NCBI GenBank assembly: GCA_002406055.1
Contig: DHMZ01000059.1
Coordinates: 1 to 22,040 of the forward strand
Source of the DNA: Spirochaetales bacterium UBA4629
Lineage (GTDB): Bacteria; Spirochaetota; Spirochaetia; Sphaerochaetales; Sphaerochaetaceae
Reading direction: 5' to 3'
DNA length: 22,040 nucleotides
The position numbers were made by a program, and so were the translations under genes. The notes under the pieces were generated by a model. It searched no databases. It worked only from the letters and a program-made list of their open reading frames with translations, and had not been told where the DNA came from. Shown in pieces: positions 1 to 6,693 of the stretch (positions are counted from its first letter, which is position 1; every line of letters starts with the position of its first letter).

Positions 1-266
1 AAATCTATATGTATTACAGGATGCTCTTTCCAATCATAATCGAGTTTGTCTATATAGAGTCCTCTAAAAAGCTCTCGCTTTCCTTTAAAAATTGCATCTA
101 AGGTACTTAGTGTTAAACTCTTACCAAAACGACGAGGACGAGAAAGAAAATAGTACCTCTTCCCTTGTGTTATTAGTCTATACAAATAAGATGTCTTATC
201 GACATAGAGATTATTACTTTGAATTAGATCTTCAAAAACTGAGTAGCTTGTATCAATAGGCTTCAT
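1..266 (-). CDS. AAA-ATPase-like protein (pfam09820 type), 5' part only
   Basis: The reverse strand opens with ATG at 266 and stays open to the window edge for 88 codons, so only the N-terminal part is present. It begins MKPIDTSYSVFEDL, then YVDKTSYLYRLI and the Walker-A-like SRPRRFGKSLTLSTL, then LFRGLYID. This order (YVDKT, RRFGKS, LF.GL.I) is characteristic of the 'predicted AAA-ATPase' family, which usually carries a C-terminal PD-(D/E)XK nuclease-like domain (DUF1703) and totals about 500-580 residues. The role of this family is unknown; it is often multicopy in gut bacteria. An AGAGGT ribosome binding site precedes the ATG. The C-terminal domain lies outside the window and cannot be checked. 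Confidence 0.85.
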   Translation of the reverse strand, partial: MKPIDTSYSVFEDLIQSNNLYVDKTSYLYRLITQGKRYYFLSRPRRFGKSLTLSTLDAIFKGKRELFRGLYIDKLDYDWKEHPVIHID

Positions 267-283
267 AACATACCTCTATAATG

Positions 284-295
284 AATATAGCACAT
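284..295 (-). promoter_or_regulatory. Possible extended -10 promoter of the AAA-ATPase-like gene
   Basis: On the reverse strand TATATT (289 to 284) is preceded by TGC, giving an extended -10 element about 18 nt upstream of the ATG at 266. No good -35 is seen at standard spacing (the best is TTGTGT at 15 bp). The 68 bp between this gene and phoR show no convincing terminator hairpin for the phosphate operon. Confidence 0.35.
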
Positions 296-334
296 CTCAA
301 TGAAACACAAAAAGTAAATACTCTTGTTTTCTTA

Positions 335-1984
335 CTATTTCACATAGCTAGGAAAAGATATTTCAATGGTAGTTCCTACGCCTTTTTCTGAGTCTATTTT
401 AATAATTCCCCTCATCTGAGAAGCAGAGTTTTTTACAATAGAGAGGCCAAGACCTGTTCCTCCACTTTCTTTCGATCTTGATTTATCTACACGATAAAAA
501 CGTTCAAAGACACGAGGGAGAGCATCCTTTTCAATACCAATACCATTGTCTTGAACTATAAGATACACAGTTGAGTTTTCTTCTCTTGTAGTAATTTTTA
601 CCCAAGCATTTTCTTTCTTGCTATAACGAATGCTATTATCGAGAAGATTAAAAATTATTTCATGCATAAGCTTAATTCTTCCACTAACAGAGACGTCTTC
701 TAATTCTGCTATTATTTCAACACCCTCTTTATTAGCCTTGAAAGTTAATTCTTCAATAACGTCTATTGCTACTTTTTTTAGATTAACTTCTTCTTGTTTC
801 TCCCTTCTCTCTTCTCCTTCATCAAGAGCAGAAAGGTTTAAAATATCTTCAACAAGATTAATAAGACGCTTTGCTTCTTTATATATTTCACCAGAAAAAT
901 CGATAACCTTTTCACGAGGAATATCACCACTCATCAAGAGTTCTGCAAAGCCAGATATTGTTGTTAAAGGGGTCTTTAGCTCATGTGAAACATTTGCAGT
1001 AAACTCTTTTCTCATATTCTCTCTTTCCGTTCTCTCAGTTACATCTCTCAAAAGAATGATTATGCCCTTATTGACAGCAGGGTATGTTACTTCCTCAATT
1101 ATTCGAGAGCCTGAAGGGAACGTAAGCTCCTCTTTTTTGCCATTTAAAGCATTAATAAGAGCATTCTTAGCGTCTCCATCTTCAAAGCAAGAGAATATCG
1201 ATGTCGATTCTATAGATGATAAAGACAAAAGGGAAAGGAAGCTTTTGTTGAAGGAAAGGATTGTTCCCTCTTTGTTAACAATGGCCAAGCCTTCATCCAA
1301 ACCAGAACTTATTATTTCAAACTCTTTCCTCTTTTCTTCCGCACCTTTAATTTGCTCTTCTACCTTCTTTTTGTCTTTTGCAATTCTGCTTAGAAGGGGT
1401 GCTAGTTCATCATAAGTATCATTTTCTTCAGGAGCATCCAAATTTATATTGTTAATAGGACTAACTAAGATCTTTGAAATATATAGTGATAAAAAAGATA
1501 CAATTATGAATACAAAAATCAAGATGATAATTGTTGGTACAAAAATCAATGATATAAATGCAACCGCCGTCTTTGCTTCTGTAGAAATGCGAAGATAATT
1601 TCCATTTTCAAGAGCTGTAGCAGCATAGATATACTTAACAGAGAGAGTGTCACTCTTTCTTTCACTAAAGCCATACCCCTTACCCTGTGCCTCTTTTATT
1701 TCTTCCCTATCAAGATGATTCTCCATAGTAGCAGAATCTACAACACTATCGTAAAGAACATCCCCTTTTTGAGATATTAATGTAAGACGTCTGTTACCAT
1801 TTACTATTTTTGAAATATCATCTCCCTGTTCATATAATCGCACGCAGTAGTCTAGTTCATTCTCCAAATCTTCAATTATTCTTTCTTCGTATGAATTATG
1901 ATAAAGAAGAAGTGATGTTGGAGCAAAAATAAGAAGTGTAAAAACAGATACAAAAAGCAATGAACAAAGTATCCTTCTTCTCAT
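335..1984 (-). CDS. phoR: Phosphate-regulon sensor histidine kinase PhoR
   Basis: Membrane sensor kinase of 549 residues, the partner of PhoB encoded just upstream. Two membrane segments (about 7-27 and 140-168) flank an extracytoplasmic region of about 110 residues. A PAS-like stretch follows (about 220-315), then the H-box with phosphoacceptor His334 (NVSHELKTPL), the N-box NLLDN (447-451), G1 DNGIG (479-483) and G2 GGTGLGLSIV (508-517). This is the PhoR/WalK-like class; PhoR is chosen because it is last in the pst-phoU-phoBR operon. Its ATG overlaps the phoB stop (ATGA) and a GAGG site lies inside the phoB end, so translation is probably coupled. It is expected to phosphorylate PhoB under phosphate limitation and to be held off by Pst/PhoU when phosphate is plentiful. 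Confidence 0.93.
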   Translation of the reverse strand: MRRRILCSLLFVSVFTLLIFAPTSLLLYHNSYEERIIEDLENELDYCVRLYEQGDDISKIVNGNRRLTLISQKGDVLYDSVVDSATMENHLDREEIKEAQGKGYGFSERKSDTLSVKYIYAATALENGNYLRISTEAKTAVAFISLIFVPTIIILIFVFIIVSFLSLYISKILVSPINNINLDAPEENDTYDELAPLLSRIAKDKKKVEEQIKGAEEKRKEFEIISSGLDEGLAIVNKEGTILSFNKSFLSLLSLSSIESTSIFSCFEDGDAKNALINALNGKKEELTFPSGSRIIEEVTYPAVNKGIIILLRDVTERTERENMRKEFTANVSHELKTPLTTISGFAELLMSGDIPREKVIDFSGEIYKEAKRLINLVEDILNLSALDEGEERREKQEEVNLKKVAIDVIEELTFKANKEGVEIIAELEDVSVSGRIKLMHEIIFNLLDNSIRYSKKENAWVKITTREENSTVYLIVQDNGIGIEKDALPRVFERFYRVDKSRSKESGGTGLGLSIVKNSASQMRGIIKIDSEKGVGTTIEISFPSYVK

Positions 1985-2664
1985 TTTTCATCCTCGTCTG
2001 AGTATCTATATCCAATACCCTTTACAGTTTCAATTTTATTACCAAACTCACCAAGTTTTTCTCTCAGATGCCTTACATGAACATCAATAGTTCTTGATTC
2101 ACCACAATAGTTATAGCCCCAAACATCTTTGAGAAGTAAATCACGATCTATCGCTCTACCTTTATTTCTCAATAGGTACTCTAAAAGATCAAACTCTTTA
2201 AGAGTCAAATCAACAACTTTTCCAGATAGATAAACACGGTGCTCTTTCAAGTTGATGACAAGTTCTCCATCTTTAATAGTCTCAGCTTTTACTTCACTAG
2301 TTGGGGTTGTTCGTCTTAAAAGTGCCTTTACTCTACTTATTAGTTCCAATACTCCAAATGGCTTAGTAATATAATCATCAGCACCACTGTCAAGACCTGT
2401 AACTTTATCAAGTTCTGTGCTTTTAGCTGTAAGAAGTATTACAGGAATGTCCTTTGTACGTTTATCACCACGAATATGAGAGAGTATTTCAAGTCCAGAT
2501 AATCCAGGTAGCATTATATCTAGGATATAAAGTTGAATATTATCCTTATCGCACTTCAATGCTTCTTCTCCCGATGAGAAACAAGCAACAGAAAAACCAT
2601 TCATTTCCAAAGCATAGCTAACTAATTTCTGAATAGATAAATCATCCTCAACTAATACTATCAT
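1981..2664 (-). CDS. phoB: Phosphate-regulon response regulator PhoB/PhoP (OmpR family)
   Basis: A 227-residue two-domain response regulator. The receiver domain has the acidic pair Asp7/Asp8, phosphoacceptor Asp49 (YILDIMLPG), Thr79 and Lys101 (TKPF). The C-terminal winged helix (about 125-222) ends with the OmpR-family hallmark RTIDVHVRHLREKLG followed by VKGIGYRY. Length and layout are normal. It sits 14 nt after phoU, with an AGGGA site, and overlaps phoR by four bases. Its likely target in this window is the repeat array at 6613-6651 upstream of pstS, which would make the operon autoregulated. Assignment to the phosphate regulon rests on the operon context; OmpR-family paralogues cannot be separated by these motifs alone. 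Confidence 0.93.
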   Translation of the reverse strand: MIVLVEDDLSIQKLVSYALEMNGFSVACFSSGEEALKCDKDNIQLYILDIMLPGLSGLEILSHIRGDKRTKDIPVILLTAKSTELDKVTGLDSGADDYITKPFGVLELISRVKALLRRTTPTSEVKAETIKDGELVINLKEHRVYLSGKVVDLTLKEFDLLEYLLRNKGRAIDRDLLLKDVWGYNYCGESRTIDVHVRHLREKLGEFGNKIETVKGIGYRYSDEDEK

Positions 2665-2678
2665 TTACAATTCCCTTT

Positions 2679-3311
2679 TTAATTGTAGTTATTCTCGTAA
2701 ATAACCCATCGAGAAATAGATGCAGCATGGTCTCCCATTCTTTCCAAATACTTTGCTATCATCATCAAGTCTGGTGCCTCATCTGACGAATTACTATTCT
2801 GTCTAATAAGCTTAATCAGACTTTCCTTTGCTTTAAGAAAGTAGCCATCAACTATGTCATCGCTCTTTTCAACTTCTAACGCTTTAGTTGCATCATTTGA
2901 AACATAAGATTGCACAGCCTTCTCTACCATCTTTTTTACACTCAAGCACATCTTATCAAGAAATATCTTGGAATATAAGCTTTGATCAGTACAATATTCC
3001 ATAACTTCTGCAACATCTAAGGCATTATCTCCAATACGTTCTAAGTCGGCAACTATCTTAGTTGCAGAAGAAATTCTTCTCAAATCCTTTGCTACAGGAT
3101 GATACCTAAGTAAGAGATTTACACAGTAATTCTCCAAGTCATGATTCTTTCTTTCAATCTCACGCGTATACTCTTCAACTAGGCTCTTCACACCCTTCTT
3201 TTCGCCTGACATTTCTAGTGAAAGAAGATTGACAGCATTCTCTGCTAGAGAAGCCATGCTTATAATACTTAGATATAATTCATTTAATTCATCATCAAAT
3301 CTGTTTTTCAT
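2679..3311 (-). CDS. phoU: Phosphate signalling/transport regulator PhoU
   Basis: About 210 residues, all helical, with the duplicated PhoU pattern: each half has a metal-ligand-type motif, ADLERIGDNALDV in the first (about 90-100) and YLERMGDHAASI in the second (about 190-200). PhoU links the Pst transporter to PhoR and represses the regulon in high phosphate. The pstB stop and phoU start overlap as TGATG, so I place the start at the ATG at 3311; the TTG immediately upstream would add one residue. An AGGAAGG site lies 8 nt before the ATG inside pstB. Position between pstB and phoB agrees with its regulatory role. Confidence 0.93.
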   Translation of the reverse strand: MKNRFDDELNELYLSIISMASLAENAVNLLSLEMSGEKKGVKSLVEEYTREIERKNHDLENYCVNLLLRYHPVAKDLRRISSATKIVADLERIGDNALDVAEVMEYCTDQSLYSKIFLDKMCLSVKKMVEKAVQSYVSNDATKALEVEKSDDIVDGYFLKAKESLIKLIRQNSNSSDEAPDLMMIAKYLERMGDHAASISRWVIYENNYN

Positions 3312-4066
3312 CAACCAAACCTTCCTGTAATGTAATCTTCTGTTTTTTTATTCTTAGGCACAGAGAAAAGCTCTGTCGTATCTGAATACTCAATCAAGTT
3401 TCCAAGTAAGAAAAACGCTGTCTTATCAGATATTCTAAGTGCTTGCTGCATATTATGTGTGACAATAACGATAGTGTATTTTTTCTTAAGCTCTAAAGCT
3501 AAATCTTCTATTCTTTGAGTTGAGATAGGATCTAGCGCGCTTGTTGGCTCATCCATCAAAAGTACAGATGGATTAACAGCAATTGCCCGTGCAATGCAAA
3601 GACGTTGCTGTTGTCCACCGCTAAGGCCAAAAGCTGATTTATTTAATCTATCCTTTACTTCATCAAATAAACCGGCGGCAGTCAAAGAACTTTCTACAAT
3701 TTCATCAAGCTTAACTTTGTTTTTTATTCCATGGGTTCTTGGACCATAAGCAATATTGTCATATATAGAAAAAGGAAATGGATTAGGTTTTTGGAAGACC
3801 ATCCCTACCTCTTTTCTAAGAAAAGGAACATCAACATCTTTATCATATATATTCTTATCACGGAACAAAATTTCGCCTGTAATATGACAAGATGGAATTA
3901 AATCATTCATTCTATTGAGACACCTAAGGAATGTACTCTTTCCACAACCAGATGGCCCAATCAAAGAAACAATTGAATACTCTGGTATTTCCATGTTTAT
4001 TCCTTTAAGAGCCTCTGTTTCTGAGTAATATAGATGTAAATCATTTACTGTAAATATATTATTCAT
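3311..4066 (-). CDS. pstB: Phosphate ABC transporter ATP-binding protein PstB
   Basis: A 251-residue ABC ATPase that powers phosphate import through PstCA. Visible motifs: Walker A GPSGCGKST (37-45), the PstB-typical RCLNRMNDL just after it, Q-loop FQKPNPFP (91-98), signature LSGGQQQRL (148-156), Walker B VLLMDEP (168-174), D-loop SALD and H-loop His204 (VTHNMQQA). Length is normal for the family. The start overlaps the end of pstA by 8 bases, with a GGAG site 6 nt upstream. It shares a one-base overlap with phoU downstream. Nothing unusual is seen. Confidence 0.97.
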   Translation of the reverse strand: MNNIFTVNDLHLYYSETEALKGINMEIPEYSIVSLIGPSGCGKSTFLRCLNRMNDLIPSCHITGEILFRDKNIYDKDVDVPFLRKEVGMVFQKPNPFPFSIYDNIAYGPRTHGIKNKVKLDEIVESSLTAAGLFDEVKDRLNKSAFGLSGGQQQRLCIARAIAVNPSVLLMDEPTSALDPISTQRIEDLALELKKKYTIVIVTHNMQQALRISDKTAFFLLGNLIEYSDTTELFSVPKNKKTEDYITGRFG

Positions 4067-4880
4067 TACTATCTCCAGATTTTTTTAGTACTAATTTTGA
4101 CATTGAATTAATAATCAATACGAGGATTATTAATACAGCACTAGTTGCTCTTGCTTCTTCCATGTGCAAGCCTTCACTCATTAATGCATACATATGGAGT
4201 GACAATGTTCTTCCACTATCAAGGAGAGAGGAAGCAATAACAGTTGCACTTCCTGCTGTATATATTAAAGCTGCTGTTTCTCCAACGATTCTTCCTATTG
4301 CGAGAATGACACCAGCTATTATTCCTCGCCCCGCACTTGGAAGAACAACTTTAAATATTGTTCTGATCTTTCCTGCACCTAATGCATAAGAGCCTTCTCT
4401 AAGTCCTGTTGGAACTGATAATATTGCCTCTTCTGTTGTTCTCATAACGATAGGAAGAATCATAATAGCTAAAGTTAAAGAACCAGAAAGAATTGAATAA
4501 CCAAAATGCATAAACGTTGAGAAAAAGATGTAGCCAAATAAGCCATATACAATACTTGGAATTCCAGAGAGTGTCTCAGCCGTCATTCTAATTATTCTGA
4601 CAATTCTTCCTTCTTTAGCATATTCTGTCAGATATATTGCAGAAAAGATTGATATAGGGAGCGCAATAACTAGCGTCACAAACATTATTGAAATTGTGTT
4701 GATAATAGAAGGGAGCATTGAGACATTTTCAGATGTATACTTCAGTGAAAATAGACTAGGTTTAAGCTCAGGAATACCTAATATTAAGACGTAGCCAATA
4801 ATAAGAATAACGAAGAAAGCAACTATTACGGCTGAAGCTTTTAGCACTATAGATATTATTGAAGAAAGTGGATGTTTCAA
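4059..4880 (-). CDS. pstA: Phosphate ABC transporter permease PstA
   Basis: A 273-residue inner-membrane permease with about six hydrophobic segments. It has the family motif LSGIPSIVYGLFGY (about 104-117) and the EAA coupling loop LGAGKIRTIFKVVLPSA followed by GRIVGETAA, which docks on PstB. The gene uses a TTG start: TTG at 4880 overlaps the pstC stop (TTGA), the next Met is about 50 residues inside, past the first membrane segment, and an AGAGGA site lies about 8 nt upstream. The TTG is therefore well supported. It forms the translocation channel with PstC. Confidence 0.95.
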   Translation of the reverse strand: MKHPLSSIISIVLKASAVIVAFFVILIIGYVLILGIPELKPSLFSLKYTSENVSMLPSIINTISIMFVTLVIALPISIFSAIYLTEYAKEGRIVRIIRMTAETLSGIPSIVYGLFGYIFFSTFMHFGYSILSGSLTLAIMILPIVMRTTEEAILSVPTGLREGSYALGAGKIRTIFKVVLPSAGRGIIAGVILAIGRIVGETAALIYTAGSATVIASSLLDSGRTLSLHMYALMSEGLHMEEARATSAVLIILVLIINSMSKLVLKKSGDSNE

Positions 4881-5722
4881 TTTTTCTTTCCTCTCTTAAG
4901 CATTGAAAATGACAAATTAATTATCAAAATGAAAACAAAGAGAACTGCACCTGTTGCAATTAATGCATCTCGATGTAAGTCTGTTGCATAGCCCATCTCT
5001 AAGACAATATTCGCAGTCATTGTTCTGACACCTTTATAGATAGATGAAGGCATAACTGCTTGGTTTCCTGCTATCATAATAACAGCCATCGTCTCTCCAA
5101 TACTTCTTCCAATTCCAAGAATTACAGAGGATAAAATACCAGATGATGCGGCGGGAATAATTACTTTAAATATTGCACATTCCTTTGTATCGCCTAGAGA
5201 CAACGCTCCATCTAGTAATGAATTATCAACACTTCTGAGAGAGGTTTCAGAGACAGTTATAATTGTAGGGAGAATCATCAAAGCTAAAAGGATAGATGCT
5301 GTAAGAAGACTCTTTCCACTTCCACCTACAATTCTTTGCATAAAGGGAACTATCACCATCAAGCCAAAGAAACCATAAACAATGGAAGGAATTCCGGAAA
5401 GAAGTTCAACGCATGGCTTTAGGAATTTATAAAGTTTTTTCGGGCAGAAAAAGGCCATATATACTGCCATTAAAATTCCAAGTGGTACGCCGAAAAGTAT
5501 GGAGAGACCTGTGACGTAGATACTTGCTAAAATCATTGGCAAAATGCCAAATATGTTATTGCTTGGCTTCCATTTTTTACCAAACAAAAAATTTAATGGC
5601 CCAATCTTAGCTATCGTAGGAATAGCTGATGCAAATAGGAATATACAAATTAGCAAAACTGCAACAACTGAAAACAGTGCTGCAGCTTTGAAAAGATACT
5701 CTGCTGTCTTTTCTTTCTTCAT
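4877..5722 (-). CDS. pstC: Phosphate ABC transporter permease PstC
   Basis: A 281-residue permease with an N-terminal membrane segment (about 10-36) and five or more further helices. Family motifs are KFLKPCVELLSGIPSIVYGF (about 100-119) and the EAA loop LGDTKECAIFKVIIPAA with IGRSIGETMAVIM. It pairs with PstA. Its ATG shares one base with the pstS stop (TAATG), and no strong Shine-Dalgarno is seen, so it probably depends on translational coupling from pstS. Length is slightly under that of proteobacterial PstC but normal for low-GC bacteria. Confidence 0.95.
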   Translation of the reverse strand: MKKEKTAEYLFKAAALFSVVAVLLICIFLFASAIPTIAKIGPLNFLFGKKWKPSNNIFGILPMILASIYVTGLSILFGVPLGILMAVYMAFFCPKKLYKFLKPCVELLSGIPSIVYGFFGLMVIVPFMQRIVGGSGKSLLTASILLALMILPTIITVSETSLRSVDNSLLDGALSLGDTKECAIFKVIIPAASSGILSSVILGIGRSIGETMAVIMIAGNQAVMPSSIYKGVRTMTANIVLEMGYATDLHRDALIATGAVLFVFILIINLSFSMLKRGKKN

Positions 5723-6576
5723 TAGAGATTATCCCAAGATGTTAACTTACCAAGGTAAATATCTCTAACTTGTTCGGTTGTGAGACCATCAAGGCTATTG
5801 CTATTATTTACGATTATCGCAATACCGTCTAATGCAATAGAAAGACCTGTTAATCCCTTCCCTAACTCAGATTCCTTAAGGTCTCTGCTGGCCATGCCGA
5901 TATTGGAGTTACCGTTAATGGCATCATTTAATCCTGTTGTAGAATCTGACTGTAATAGAGTAACCTTCACATTTGGATTTAGAGATGTATACTTTTCAAC
6001 CAATACTTCCATTACTGGGTAGACAGAAGATGAACCTGAAATTGTTAGAGTACCCTCTTTAGAACTGCTCTTATAGCTGTCCTCAGTATCGCTAATCTTT
6101 ATGTAGCCCTTCTTTTCAACAATGCTCTGTCCTTCTTTGCTCATTACGAATGAGATGAAATCAGAAGAGAGATCATCGAGGCTCATGTATGCGATATTAA
6201 ATGGTCTCGCAATTTTATATTCGCCACTCTTTACTGTCTCGACAGATGGAAGTACACCATCAATCTTCAGTGCTTTTACTTTATCTGATAAAGAACCAAG
6301 AGAAATATATCCAATTGCATTCTTATTGCCTTCGACTGTTGTGATTACTACAGATGTAGAATTCGCTATCTCTGCATTTTCTGTTGTAAGGTCTGTCTTT
6401 ACACCATCAATCTTCTGTTCTACTCCAACAAGTTCGATGAATGCACCTCTTGTTCCAGAACCATCCTCACGAGAGATAACTGTTATTTCATTATTTGACG
6501 TCTCTTTTGCACCATTAGCACATAGAGAGAAAAGAGCTAAGCTAACAACTAAAATTAAACTGATTAACTTTTTCAT
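5722..6576 (-). CDS. pstS: Circularly permuted phosphate-binding protein PstS
   Basis: Secreted phosphate receptor of 284 residues. The start is the ATG at 6576: it gives a signal peptide (MKKLISLILVVSLALF) and has a GGAG site 9 nt upstream; ATGs further upstream (6588-6624) fall in the 5' leader or promoter. The mature part begins near ANGAKE, either a lipoprotein with a poor lipobox (FSLC) or a secreted protein cut after LCA. The order of the two halves is reversed. ITVISREDGSGTRGAF, which normally lies past the middle of PstS, is at 31-46, and the region ending in EKKGYI runs to about 160. A hydrophilic linker follows (about 162-175). Then comes the normal N-terminal block: TISGSSSVYPVMEVLVEKY (177-195), QSDSTTG, IGMASRDLKESE and ALDGIAIIVN, ending at the last codons with GKLTSWDNL. 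In ordinary PstS that last motif runs directly into the SREDGSGTRG region. The frame is uninterrupted, so this looks like true permutation. All expected phosphate-site loops are present. Confidence 0.92.
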   Translation of the reverse strand: MKKLISLILVVSLALFSLCANGAKETSNNEITVISREDGSGTRGAFIELVGVEQKIDGVKTDLTTENAEIANSTSVVITTVEGNKNAIGYISLGSLSDKVKALKIDGVLPSVETVKSGEYKIARPFNIAYMSLDDLSSDFISFVMSKEGQSIVEKKGYIKISDTEDSYKSSSKEGTLTISGSSSVYPVMEVLVEKYTSLNPNVKVTLLQSDSTTGLNDAINGNSNIGMASRDLKESELGKGLTGLSIALDGIAIIVNNSNSLDGLTTEQVRDIYLGKLTSWDNL

Positions 6577-6602
6577 TATTTTTTTCTCCATGGCCATAAG
6601 AT

Positions 6603-6651
6603 ATTCTATTACTGTTAAAATCAAAGCAAAGTGCTGTTAAGTTTCAGTTAA
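6603..6651 (-). promoter_or_regulatory. Pho box (four 11-bp-spaced repeats) and promoter of the pst-pho operon
   Basis: Upstream of pstS the reverse strand reads TTAACT (6651-6646), five bases, TTAACA (6640-6635), five bases, TTGCTT (6629-6624), five bases, TTAACA (6618-6613). Hexamers every 11 bp match the arrangement known for PhoP of Bacillus (TT-A-C-A repeats with about 5-base spacers) and the 11-bp period of the enterobacterial Pho box. A -10-like TAGAAT (6608-6603) follows, which would put the transcription start near 6596 and the repeats at about -17 to -55, as in PhoP-activated promoters. No good -35 is present, as expected for an activated promoter. Confidence 0.75.
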
Positions 6652-6693
6652 TTCGAATAATTTATCTTATAGCAAGGAGAAACAAATAAAAAA

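Noticed and set aside
267..334. Terminator for the phosphate operon after phoR
   Set aside because: Only imperfect AT-rich pairings are visible; no stem with a U-tract.
630..1415. A 261-codon open frame on the + strand opposite phoR
   Set aside because: It is antisense to the H-box and PAS region of phoR, has a low-complexity Ser/Leu-rich translation with no family resemblance, and no ribosome binding site; phoR explains the sequence.
5722..6576. pstS as two broken or frameshifted fragments
   Set aside because: The frame is continuous from signal peptide to stop, both halves keep their key motifs, and the linker is of ordinary composition, so permutation fits better than decay.
6577..6624. 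Upstream in-frame start of pstS adding 16 residues
   Set aside because: It would place extra residues before a normal signal peptide and start inside the Pho box; the GGAG site fits the ATG at 6576.
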